In this document: piece after piece, positions 1 through 5,791 of the stretch
Numbering within the stretch: the first letter of the stretch is position 1
Layout: each line of letters begins with the position of its first letter
Assembly: GCA_945622055.1 (NCBI GenBank)
Contig: CALZBV010000112.1
Span: 1-7,988 of the forward strand
Length of the DNA: 7,988 bases
Direction: 5' to 3'
From: an uncultured Clostridia bacterium
GTDB lineage: Bacteria > Bacillota > Clostridia > Lachnospirales > Lachnospiraceae
Notes under the pieces: generated by a model
The model's database searches: none
Told to the model about the DNA's origin: nothing
The model's input: only the letters and a program-made list of their open reading frames with translations
Position numbers and translations under genes: made by a program

Positions 1-484
1 TGAAATGCAGCTCCGGTGCCCAGATAAAACGATGACTTATTGTAAAATCGGTGGCACGCTCTGCACCACCTCTGGCAACCGTCAGAATCGTTCCTTCCTT
101 CGGCTTCATAACTGCCTTATATGCAGTCTCAACGGCACGCTCAAAAGCATTTGCCAAAATAGCAGTCGTAATGCAGTCCTTTTCTCTGATTTCCTTTGTG
201 AAACCACGGAAAAGCTGTGAAAGAATAACACCTGAGTTGCCGCGTGCACCACGAAGAGACCCGCCGGAAATCGCCTTGCAGACCATCTCCATCGTCGGCT
301 CAGAAAGTGCACTGACATCCTTTGCCGCTGACATAATCGTCAGCGTCATGTTCGTACCGGTATCACCGTCCGGAACCGGGAAAACATTCAACTCATTAAT
401 GTACTCTTTGTTTGCCTCGATGCGCTTTGCTCCCGAAAGGAAACACTTTTGGACCATAGCTGCATCAATTGTATTCATACCCAC
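1..484 (-). CDS. fakA: FakA-type fatty acid kinase (DAK2 domain), N-terminal part
   Basis: Partial gene, cut by the left edge; about 160 N-terminal residues are visible. FakA (B. subtilis YloV type) phosphorylates fatty acids held by FakB/DegV-family carriers, feeding exogenous or recycled fatty acids into phospholipid synthesis in the cytoplasm. The sequence shows the DAK2 (DhaL-like) nucleotide and Mg-binding signature NVFPVPDGDTGTNM (about residues 31-44, with D37, D39, T40, N43), then GARGNSGVILSQLFRGF (about 77-93) and MKPKEGTILTVARG. Residue numbers count from the ATG at 478. A GTG at 484, in frame two codons upstream, sits 7 nt from AAGGAGG (492-498), whereas the ATG is 13 nt away, so GTG is preferred. 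It lies 30 nt downstream of the asp23-like gene, with no promoter seen between them, so the two are probably co-transcribed, as in other Firmicutes. The last ~16 residues before the edge do not resemble the family (see findings). Confidence 0.93.
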   Translation of the reverse strand, partial: MGMNTIDAAMVQKCFLSGAKRIEANKEYINELNVFPVPDGDTGTNMTLTIMSAAKDVSALSEPTMEMVCKAISGGSLRGARGNSGVILSQLFRGFTKEIREKDCITTAILANAFERAVETAYKAVMKPKEGTILTVARGGAERATDFTISHRFIWAPELHF

Positions 485-514
485 TTTTTTTCCTCCTTCA
501 CGCAAAGATTCCGA

Positions 515-871
515 TTAGTCAATGACACGGATACCTTCTACGTATATATTAATTTTTTCAACCGTGAGACCGGAAAACTCCTCCACTTTGTATCTTACGT
601 TTGAAACCAGATTGTCCGCAACTGCAGAGATGCTTACACCGTAAGCTACAATAATATGAAAATCAATTGTGATCTTATTGTCCGTAACCGTTACATTCAC
701 ACCACGGCTCAGGCTATCCATGCGTAGAAGCTTCGCAAAACCGTCCTTCATGCTGACTGCTGCCATACCGACAACACCAAAGCACTCAATAGCTGCCGAT
801 CCGGCATATTTCATGATAACCTCATTATCAATCATAACATCACCGAGATTGGTATTCATGGTTGCGTTCAT
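515..871 (-). CDS. Asp23/Gls24 family envelope stress response protein (YloU-like)
   Basis: A 118-aa protein of the Asp23/Gls24 (DUF322) family, small cytoplasmic proteins that associate with the membrane or envelope and are linked to cell-wall stress in Gram-positives; B. subtilis YloU is the counterpart next to yloV/fakA. Visible family features are an N-terminal stretch with GDVMIDNEVI and a short helix with AAIECFGVVGM (about 27-36), then the strand-rich core NVTVTDNKITIDFHIIVAYG (about 59-78), and a C-terminal TVEKINIYVEGIRV. The reading frame is open 12 codons further upstream, but AAGGAGGG at 878-885 lies 7 nt before the ATG at 871 and inside that extension, so 871 is taken as the start. 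It is followed after 30 nt by fakA. The exact biochemical role of YloU-type proteins is not established; the family call is secure. Confidence 0.93.
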   Translation of the reverse strand: MNATMNTNLGDVMIDNEVIMKYAGSAAIECFGVVGMAAVSMKDGFAKLLRMDSLSRGVNVTVTDNKITIDFHIIVAYGVSISAVADNLVSNVRYKVEEFSGLTVEKINIYVEGIRVID

Positions 872-877
872 AGAAAT

Positions 878-885
878 CCCTCCTT
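878..885 (-). promoter_or_regulatory. Ribosome binding site deciding the asp23-like start
   Basis: AAGGAGGG on the minus strand, 6-7 nt before the ATG at 871. It lies inside the possible 12-codon upstream extension of the same frame (ATG at 907), which has no comparable site, so the shorter protein is preferred. Confidence 0.8.
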
Positions 886-970
886 CTGCCTCTTTATTCA
901 GCTCCATATCAAGTCAAGTATACCTCATTTTTCATAAAAATGGAACCGTTTTTTTGAAAATTAAAGAACC

Positions 971-998
971 TTAACAATTCTGAAACATATTGTATTAT
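971..998 (+). promoter_or_regulatory. Possible promoter of the divergent 45-aa ORF
   Basis: On the plus strand TTAACA (971-976), a 16-nt spacer and TATTAT (993-998). It would give a very short leader before the ATG at 1025. It overlaps the minus-strand asp23 promoter almost completely, so the two could not be used freely at the same time. A short inverted repeat ACAAT/ATTGT (974-978 and 989-993, 10 nt apart) lies within it. The match is only moderate and the region is AT-rich, so this is tentative. Confidence 0.35.
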
Positions 999-1022
999 AA
1001 CATATCCTTCGGAGTTTGGGAA
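994..1022 (-). promoter_or_regulatory. Sigma-A-like promoter of the asp23-fakA unit
   Basis: On the minus strand TTCCCA (1017-1022; 4 of 6 match TTGACA), a 17-nt spacer and a perfect TATAAT (994-999). Transcription would start near 987, giving a leader of about 115 nt before the asp23-like ATG. A second possible -10, TATACT at 917-922, lies nearer the gene but has no good -35. The -35 overlaps the start codon region of the divergent small ORF at 1025. Confidence 0.6.
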
Positions 1023-1024
1023 CC

Positions 1025-1162
1025 ATGCATAAAGTATTGGGCTTTATCCTGTTCTGGATTGCAGTCGGAATGCTGCTCACCTTCTTTGTCCGCAGTGTCC
1101 TCCTGAATGTCATATTAATCGTTCTTTTTCTCTTTTTGGGCTACCGGCTCTTTTGCAGTTAG
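1025..1162 (+). CDS. Small hydrophobic membrane protein (45 aa), function unknown
   Basis: The only supported plus-strand gene, and very short. ATG at 1025 to TAG at 1160-1162 encodes 45 residues. The protein is almost entirely hydrophobic, with two predicted membrane helices (about 4-21, IAVGMLL in its middle, and 26-40, LNVILIVLFLFLG), a short linker FVRSV carrying one Arg, and a tail YRLFCS, so it should form a helical hairpin in the membrane. GGAG at 1011-1014 is 10 nt before the start, a weak and rather distant site. The frame fills the gap between the asp23-like gene and the rpmB terminator. The amphipathy-free, membrane-like composition and lack of any competing minus-strand gene argue that it is real. 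I do not recognise a named family and assign no function. A non-coding spacer is the alternative. Confidence 0.6.
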   Translation: MHKVLGFILFWIAVGMLLTFFVRSVLLNVILIVLFLFLGYRLFCS

Positions 1163-1180
1163 TGTCGTAAAACGCGAAAA

Positions 1181-1214
1181 GGGACTTTGCAAAACCAAGG
1201 TCCTGCAAAATCCC
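1181..1214 (-). terminator. Intrinsic terminator downstream of rpmB
   Basis: An 11-position stem with one mismatch (1181-1191 pairing with 1204-1214, GGGA and TTTGCA arms, C/A mismatch at 1185/1210) around a 12-nt loop. Read on the minus strand it is followed by TTTTCGCGTTTT, fitting an rpmB terminator 34 nt after its stop. On the plus strand it follows the 45-aa ORF by 18 nt but lacks a proper T-run there, so any bidirectional use would be weak. Confidence 0.7.
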
Positions 1215-1247
1215 CCTGTATTCTCTTCCGCCATGCAGGTGTCTTAA

Positions 1248-1445
1248 CTAAGCGCGCTCTACCTTGCCGGCTCTTAAACAAGACGTACATACATACATCT
1301 TCTTTGCGCCGCCGTTAACCTTAACCTTAACGGACTTAATGTTCGACTTCCACATCTTATTTGCTCTTCCGGAAACCTGACTTCTGGAATGACTAATCTG
1401 CATACCAAACAGAGCGCCCTTATCGCAAACCGCACATCTAGCCAT
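1248..1445 (-). CDS. rpmB: 50S ribosomal protein L28
   Basis: A 65-aa protein with the bL28 layout: MARCAVCDKG at the N-terminus, then SHSRSQVSGRANKMW (about 19-33), a basic NIKSVKVKVNGGAKKMYVC strand region and CTSCLRAGKVERA at the end. L28 is a component of the large ribosomal subunit near the E site. Two CxxC pairs (C4/C7 and C53/C56) make this a zinc-binding (C+) paralogue; many bacteria also or instead carry Cys-free versions, exchanged under zinc limitation. The start is set by AAGGAGG about 8 nt upstream. It is transcribed alone, with its own promoter (1498-1526) and terminator (1181-1214). Its position just upstream of asp23-fakA recalls the rpmB-yloU-yloV neighbourhood of B. subtilis, although there rpmB is in the opposite orientation. 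Confidence 0.97.
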   Translation of the reverse strand: MARCAVCDKGALFGMQISHSRSQVSGRANKMWKSNIKSVKVKVNGGAKKMYVCTSCLRAGKVERA

Positions 1446-1497
1446 GTCTATTGCACCTCCTTAAATGATATAAAGGCAATGGCCTACAAACAAACCT

Positions 1498-1526
1498 ATT
1501 CTATCAGAAACTTCGAAAGAATGCAA
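1498..1526 (-). promoter_or_regulatory. Sigma-A-like promoter of rpmB
   Basis: On the minus strand TTGCAT (1521-1526), a 17-nt spacer and TAGAAT (1498-1503), preceded by an A/T-rich stretch (1527-1560) that could act as an UP element, as expected for a ribosomal protein gene. The start point near 1491 leaves a 45-nt leader with no obvious autoregulatory structure. Confidence 0.8.
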
Positions 1527-1562
1527 GAAAAATTTTTATTTTTTTCAGCCTTAATTTCTTGC
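1523..1562 (-). repeat. Inverted repeat, possible weak terminator of the gerW-like unit
   Basis: GCAAGAAA (1523-1530) and TTTCTTGC (1555-1562) are perfect 8-nt complementary arms around a 24-nt A/T-rich loop, 31 nt or more after the GerW-like stop. On the minus strand the loop contains A-runs and T-runs, but no T-tract follows the second arm, so it is not a standard intrinsic terminator. It also overlaps the rpmB -35 hexamer. It may be a poor terminator or simply AT-rich promoter-upstream DNA. Confidence 0.35.
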
Positions 1563-1593
1563 GCTTTCTCAATTGCGCATAAATCTCCTGCTT

Positions 1594-1992
1594 TTAATCT
1601 TCTTCCATACCATCTACTACTTCATTTACCTTCTTGTCCAGCTCTTCCTTTTCCTTCTTTCCCTTCGTAAAGCGGTCCAAAACATCCGGAACAAGATCAA
1701 TTACCTTCGTAACCACATCCTGGTTCTTTACATTTACAAGCTTTGCATGCCCATCCTTCAAAACAAGTACGGAGCTTGGCGAAATCTTTCCTCCCATTCC
1801 ACCACCGGCATTGTTCTTGGCATTTCCCGCAAATGCACCTGCTCCGACTCCAAAGCTCACATCCACGAGCGGTAAAATAATGGTTCCGTCATCAAACTTC
1901 ACTGCGTCCCCTACAACGGTCTTGGTGGAAAGGAATCCATCCATTCCCTTAAACAAAGCCTCCACTGTCTGATTAAAATTGTTCTCTGCCAT
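1594..1992 (-). CDS. ytfJ: GerW family (YtfJ-like) sporulation-associated protein
   Basis: A 132-aa protein of the GerW/YtfJ family. In B. subtilis YtfJ is found in spores and affects germination; family members also occur in clostridia and some non-sporulating relatives, where the role is unclear. Family features are an N-terminal helix (VEALFKGMDGFLS), TKTVVGDAVKFDDGTIILPLVDVSFGVG (about 23-50) with the conserved GDAV and P-VDVSFG, a glycine-rich AGAFAGN...AGGGMGGKISPSSVLVLKDG (about 51-81), NVKNQDVVTKVIDLVPDVLDR, and a charged Lys/Glu C-terminus. It lies 30 nt after the DUF2953 gene, the same pairing as ytfI-ytfJ in Bacillus, with AAAGGGA as ribosome binding site, and is probably last in the four-gene unit. 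Its presence hints at, but does not prove, a spore-former. Confidence 0.93.
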   Translation of the reverse strand: MAENNFNQTVEALFKGMDGFLSTKTVVGDAVKFDDGTIILPLVDVSFGVGAGAFAGNAKNNAGGGMGGKISPSSVLVLKDGHAKLVNVKNQDVVTKVIDLVPDVLDRFTKGKKEKEELDKKVNEVVDGMEED

Positions 1993-2022
1993 ACTGCATT
2001 CCCTTTCTGCGCCCTGCGCCGT

Positions 2023-3030
2023 TTATTCTGCCTTTTCCTTTAACACCTGCTGCAGCTTTTTATATTTCTTTCGAAACTGCTTTGTTTCCTTACTCCACCA
2101 AAATCCTGCAAACCGCCATAATAACGTTGCCAAGCGGATTCTTCCGCAAAATGTCAATTCCGCATCAATTCTCTTATCGGAAAAATCCGGCCGGATTGTA
2201 AGGCTTTTTGCATAAACCGGATAAAACACCGCCAAAACGCCAAGCGCTTTTCCGGTACTCTCCGGGTCACCTGTTCCAAATACAAGGGAACCCTTTATCT
2301 TATACGGTAAAATATGCTTTAGGAGCTTTCCTGCCAGTCCAAAGGCATCTCCGATGACTGCCTTGTTCGTCTCTTCGGAAAGGAAGCGAAGCACCTCCTC
2401 CTTCTTTCTCACAAGTAGCACAAGCTTTGCCTTTGTTTTTTGAATTTTTTGTTTTATCTTCTCCGGTATTGCCTTGATTTTTGCAACCAGATTTTTTATC
2501 TTGTACGAAATGTTTCGGAATACGGTTTGGATTTTCTTCCGGAAACCTTCTTTTTTCTCTTCTTCCGAAGGAACGGCATCTATTTCTTCCGCCCGGACCT
2601 CGTTTTTCTCCTGAATCCCCTTTGTTTCCTCTGCGTTTTTCCCGGCTGCTGCCGGCTCTGCCCTTTCCTCTTCCGGTTTTGAAGTATCTTTTAAAGTATC
2701 CTGCTCTGACTTTTTCTTTTTGTCCTTCTTTTCCTTCTTTGGCTTTTTCGGTCTGTCGCTGTCTTTTACGCAAAAGCCAAGTACCCGGACGGTAAAATGC
2801 ACCTTGTTTTCCACCAGCCATAACCGAAATCGTATCAACGGATTCAAAAAGGATACCCGGGCGTTCAGCTTTCGGACCCCCGTATCCGTTTCATTGACAA
2901 AGCTTCCTTTGTAACGGACCGGTACAAAAAGTACCAGAAGCAGCAAAAGCAATACAAGTCCAAGCAGGCACAAAATAAGGATTCCGAGAAGCTTTAACAG
3001 AAACAGAAGCCCTTTCAGTATCGCAATCAA
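2023..3030 (-). CDS. DUF2953 domain protein (YtfI-like), membrane anchored
   Basis: A 335-aa protein. The N-terminus holds one long, very Leu-rich membrane segment (about 7-37), followed by FVPVRYKG and a beta-rich part that forms the first half of the DUF2953 region. Residues about 93-215 are a low-complexity, highly charged insert (KKPKKEKKDKKKK, then Glu/Ala-rich, then Lys/Ile-rich and probably coiled-coil). The C-terminal part resumes with GDAFGLAGKLLKHILP (about 228-242), KGSLVFGTGDPESTGKALG and FYPVYAKSLTIRPDFSDKRIDAELTFCGRIRL, typical of DUF2953. The function is unknown; B. subtilis YtfI neighbours YtfJ as here. The only usable start is TTG (3028-3030), which overlaps the upstream TGA as TTGA, with AGGTGA 6 nt before it. 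There is no internal Met in the protein to offer an alternative, so translation is probably coupled to the 112-aa gene. Confidence 0.88.
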   Translation of the reverse strand: MIAILKGLLFLLKLLGILILCLLGLVLLLLLLVLFVPVRYKGSFVNETDTGVRKLNARVSFLNPLIRFRLWLVENKVHFTVRVLGFCVKDSDRPKKPKKEKKDKKKKSEQDTLKDTSKPEEERAEPAAAGKNAEETKGIQEKNEVRAEEIDAVPSEEEKKEGFRKKIQTVFRNISYKIKNLVAKIKAIPEKIKQKIQKTKAKLVLLVRKKEEVLRFLSEETNKAVIGDAFGLAGKLLKHILPYKIKGSLVFGTGDPESTGKALGVLAVFYPVYAKSLTIRPDFSDKRIDAELTFCGRIRLATLLWRFAGFWWSKETKQFRKKYKKLQQVLKEKAE

Positions 3031-3365
3031 GCAGAATCACCTGCCTTACCCTGTAGAATCTCCAGATATCCTATCACATCAAAGCTGCCGGTTGCCGCAT
3101 ATGTACCACAAACCATAGCCGCTGCCAGCTCCATCGCATCCTCTTCACTACCGGCCAGTCCGTAAACGCAGACCTCCCGGTTTTTATAGTAAGGCTGTAA
3201 TAACTGGTTTGCCTGTAAAAGATCCAGTTTATTCTCCGGATTGGAAGGTGCCGTAATCAGGTATACCTTACCGACCGGTCTCTTTTTCCCGATCGCGCGC
3301 ACAATACGCTTTTGTTTTTTTTCTGAAATACCTGCACAGAACAGCTCTTCCTTCCAGACAACCAT
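3027..3365 (-). CDS. Conserved-looking 112-aa protein of unknown function
   Basis: I do not recognise this protein. It has 112 residues, is soluble in appearance, and alternates helices and strands: a basic helix KKQKRIVRAIGKKRPVG (about 16-32), a strand KVYLITAPSNPENKLDLL (about 33-50), LLQPYYKNREVCVYGLAGSEEDAMELAAAM (about 55-84), and a C-terminal GSFDVIGYLEILQ. The YLIT and VCVYGLAGS pattern suggests a small alpha/beta fold. The start ATG (3365) lies 3 nt after the stop of the 458-aa gene, with AGGAGAGG just upstream inside that gene's end. Its stop overlaps the TTG start of the DUF2953 gene. This tight packing strongly implies co-expression with both neighbours. Role unassigned. Confidence 0.85.
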   Translation of the reverse strand: MVVWKEELFCAGISEKKQKRIVRAIGKKRPVGKVYLITAPSNPENKLDLLQANQLLQPYYKNREVCVYGLAGSEEDAMELAAAMVCGTYAATGSFDVIGYLEILQGKAGDSA

Positions 3366-3368
3366 ACA

Positions 3369-4745
3369 TTACCTCTCCTCTGCAAACCCCCGAATAATCC
3401 TCATTGCTGCCGTCTTTTCCGATGCATCATGGCAATTATCCAACGTCGACATCATATAACTTTGTACATCCGACGATTTCGTAAACGGAACCGGAAGATG
3501 ATACAAAACCTGTGCCATTCTTGCACGATTCATCGCTTTCTGTCCCTGATCCATTTTCTCCGACAGTATCTTACAGAATTTCTCGATTTCTTCGTCAAAC
3601 TCCACCTTCTCGAACGTTTCCTCCGGATTCACAAACAGGCTCGTCGTATGAAGCTGCTTTGCATACTGTATTCTGGAAAACAGTACCTTCTGCATCATCG
3701 CCTCAATCAGGGAATCCTTCACCGGAAATTCCGAAAGAATACCCTCCTCTGCCAAAAGCTCTGTCTCCAGCTCCTCCGGCACACCTTCCAATGCCGAAAA
3801 TGCCTCCATCAGCTCCTCCTCTGTTGCCGGTTCCTCGCGCAGCGAAAGCTTCAAAGCATTGATACAGCAGCCAACGCTCTTCTCGTCCTCCGGTGAAACA
3901 AACGGAAGCATCAGAAAAATGGACGTCATGCTGTTGATGAGCTCCATCATGCTGCAATAGCTGTCACTGAACCCGGACAGGTGCTCCGTAACCGTCTCTA
4001 ACATTACCTTTGCTTCTTCGTATTTTTCCTCTGTCATGGAGCGATAGTCCAGGGTATCAAAATACTCCAGCGCTGTTTTTAACTCTGCAAAGCGCTCCAT
4101 TCCCAAAGGCTCTAAAAGTCCTGCTGCGGAATACAGCATATAGAAGGATCTGTTTAAGCTCTCTGCATCTGATTCCCGGAAGGCTGCTGAGGTCTGCTTC
4201 ACCCATTCAAAAAATCTTGCCTTTGTCATGCGGATTGGAAGCTCTGATATTACATAAGAAAGATTCTCCCTTAAATAATCCTTTCTTCCCTCATGGAACA
4301 AAAAGCCTGTCAGCTCTTTGACCGCATCGTTGCTGTCAATCTCCTCCTCCGTATGCTCCATGCCCGGTGCAAGACGCTTTAAGACATATTCATGCAGATA
4401 CAGCTTATCCGTGTAAGCAGTGAGCACCTGCATCCGGTCAATAAACTCCGTACGGAGTGCAAGCAGCTTCTTTAAGCCCTCCTCCGAAAGCTCCGGCGTC
4501 ACCATCCCGGATACATACTGCGTAAGCAGCTCCTTTAACTGCTTTGCGTACAAGTCCTCTTCCTCCCCGAAAAAGAGACCGTGACCGGAGAGTGCTCCAT
4601 CAAACGTTGCATACTGCATCGCAAGGTTGAAATTAGCCATCCTGTAATAAGCACCCGCCACTCCCTTTAAATAAACCGGAAGATTTTTCTCAGGCTCCCT
4701 TCCTGCCATCAAAGCCTTACGTGCCTGTATCGTTGTATGGTCCAT
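3369..4745 (-). CDS. Large soluble protein (458 aa) of unknown function
   Basis: I do not recognise this protein. It is acidic, rich in Glu, Leu and Ala, almost wholly helical by eye, and shows no signal peptide or convincing membrane segment. The N-terminal part (about 1-80) has a helix pair with YYRMANFNLAMQYATFDGALSGHG; the middle (about 85-330) is a run of amphipathic helices; one hydrophobic stretch SIFLMLPFVSPED is too short and polar-flanked to span a membrane. The C-terminus holds KFCKILSEKMDQGQKAMNRARM and HLPVPFTKSSDVQSYMMS. The helical-repeat look would suit a scaffold or protein-protein interaction role, but that is inference only. It is first in the four-gene unit, preceded by AGGAAGGAAA and an extended -10 promoter at 4798-4806. 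The upstream position before the 112-aa, DUF2953 and GerW genes suggests a link to the cell envelope or spore, again inferred. Confidence 0.87.
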   Translation of the reverse strand: MDHTTIQARKALMAGREPEKNLPVYLKGVAGAYYRMANFNLAMQYATFDGALSGHGLFFGEEEDLYAKQLKELLTQYVSGMVTPELSEEGLKKLLALRTEFIDRMQVLTAYTDKLYLHEYVLKRLAPGMEHTEEEIDSNDAVKELTGFLFHEGRKDYLRENLSYVISELPIRMTKARFFEWVKQTSAAFRESDAESLNRSFYMLYSAAGLLEPLGMERFAELKTALEYFDTLDYRSMTEEKYEEAKVMLETVTEHLSGFSDSYCSMMELINSMTSIFLMLPFVSPEDEKSVGCCINALKLSLREEPATEEELMEAFSALEGVPEELETELLAEEGILSEFPVKDSLIEAMMQKVLFSRIQYAKQLHTTSLFVNPEETFEKVEFDEEIEKFCKILSEKMDQGQKAMNRARMAQVLYHLPVPFTKSSDVQSYMMSTLDNCHDASEKTAAMRIIRGFAEER

Positions 4746-4797
4746 AATGATTTCCTTCCTGTTTCTGTTCTTTTGATTTCCGCGTTTTCATAACGTA

Positions 4798-4806
4798 AGT
4801 ATAGCA
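4798..4806 (-). promoter_or_regulatory. Extended -10 promoter of the four-gene unit
   Basis: On the minus strand TGC-TATACT (TG at 4805-4806, -10 at 4798-4803). No good -35 hexamer is found at 17 nt (AAGTTA there), which fits an extended -10 promoter. Transcription from near 4791 gives a leader of about 46 nt before the ATG at 4745. The rest of the 140-nt spacer 4746-4885 shows no clear terminator for the upstream gene, so some read-through is possible. Confidence 0.55.
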
Positions 4807-4885
4807 CAAGCCACCACTTTTAACTTCTTTCACCCACCTTCTAAAACCGGGACTTGCGATAGCCCTGTTTCCGCTTCCGCTACGC

Positions 4886-5791
4886 TTACTTATCTTCTTT
4901 TTTTACATGTGTATGCGTATACAGGTGGTCCGAACAATACTCATAATTTCCGTCACATTTGGAGCAGAACCGAAATTCCAGTGAATCGTCATCCAGTTCC
5001 GTTCTTCCGCAAATCGCACACTTATGTCTTGTAATCACATTGCGTCCGCGAAACTCCACGATATTTCCCGAATCCCACTTTGCATCGTTCATCTTCTTTC
5101 GGAAGGTTGCACGACGTTTGTATTCTGACGGCGAAATCTTATGATAATTTCTTGTCATGAAAAAGAAAATCAAAAAGTTTGCCACTGATACAATAATGGA
5201 AATTGCAAGTGGATAATATCCATGGGCAAACAGACTGATTACGTCATACGCCATAAAAATTCCATAGAAAATACCAAGCCACTTTGCTTTTATCGGAAGA
5301 ACAAAGTATAAACGGAATTCCGCATCCGGAACCATTGCGATGTATGCAAGGAACATCGAACGGTTCACATAGTACAGGCTTCCGACTCCCGCAGTAGTAA
5401 CCGGAAGCAGTCCGCCTCCACCGATTGCACAGACAATGCCATAGTAAAGGAAGGCTGCCAGAATCTGAAACACCAATCCGGAAAAATAATAAAGATTAAA
5501 CCGGAAGGCTCCCCACATTCTTTCCAGCGAAATGCCAATGGAATAATACAATAAAAGCTCAATTGCAAAAAACAGCAGGTTTGTGCTCGGCGGCTGAAGA
5601 ATAAAGGTTACCAGTCGCCACACCTGTCCGTGAAGCACATAATAAACCTCAAGAGACAAAAATCGCTGATAAAAAGTCGGGGCAATCAAATCCAGTATAA
5701 AACCGGCAATGTATATGACAATCATGTACATCATCAGATTGTAAATCGCATAGCGTCCGAATTTACGCTCCAGTTTGTTGATTAACTTCAT
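4886..5791 (-). CDS. Rhomboid-like multipass membrane protein with Cys-rich C-terminal tail, probably inactive
   Basis: A 301-aa protein with about six membrane helices in residues 18-215, followed by a basic linker and a Cys-rich tail. Rhomboid hallmarks are HGQVWRLVTFILQP (54-67) and GISLERMWGAFRFNLYYFSG (86-105), then LAYIAMVPDAEFRLYFVLPIKAKWLG. The GxSG catalytic motif expected shortly before this last stretch is missing (the region reads GSLYYVNRSMF), and the late helix that should bring the His reads SIIVSVANFLIFFF. It therefore looks like a pseudoprotease. The tail (257-289) has CAIC, CSKC and YCSDH: a likely zinc site formed by C258, C261, C276, C279 and perhaps C286/H289, on the cytoplasmic side if the topology follows charge. 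The start ATG at 5791 overlaps the corA stop (TAATG), with AAGGAT upstream; an open extension to 5857 lies inside corA and is rejected. The function is unknown. Confidence 0.85.
   Translation of the reverse strand: MKLINKLERKFGRYAIYNLMMYMIVIYIAGFILDLIAPTFYQRFLSLEVYYVLHGQVWRLVTFILQPPSTNLLFFAIELLLYYSIGISLERMWGAFRFNLYYFSGLVFQILAAFLYYGIVCAIGGGGLLPVTTAGVGSLYYVNRSMFLAYIAMVPDAEFRLYFVLPIKAKWLGIFYGIFMAYDVISLFAHGYYPLAISIIVSVANFLIFFFMTRNYHKISPSEYKRRATFRKKMNDAKWDSGNIVEFRGRNVITRHKCAICGRTELDDDSLEFRFCSKCDGNYEYCSDHLYTHTHVKKEDK

Noticed and set aside
51..518. Plus-strand 155-codon open frame opposite fakA
   Set aside because: The minus strand encodes an unmistakable DAK2 domain here; the plus frame is its shadow with no family features and no ribosome binding site.
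2300..2821. Minus-strand 173-codon open frame inside the DUF2953 gene
   Set aside because: It is the alternative frame of the Lys/Glu-rich insert; purine-rich repeats keep it open. Its product is Gly/Arg/Lys-rich with no fold-like pattern, and the DUF2953 frame explains the region.
3429..3896. Plus-strand open frames opposite the 458-aa gene
   Set aside because: No ribosome binding site and odd composition rich in Leu, His and Arg or Pro and Ser; they mirror the codon use of the real gene.
4716..4790. Possible 24-codon ORF (MKTRKSKEQKQ...) in the leader of the 458-aa gene
   Set aside because: No ribosome binding site before it, and it overlaps the real start out of frame; composition is that of purine-rich leader RNA.
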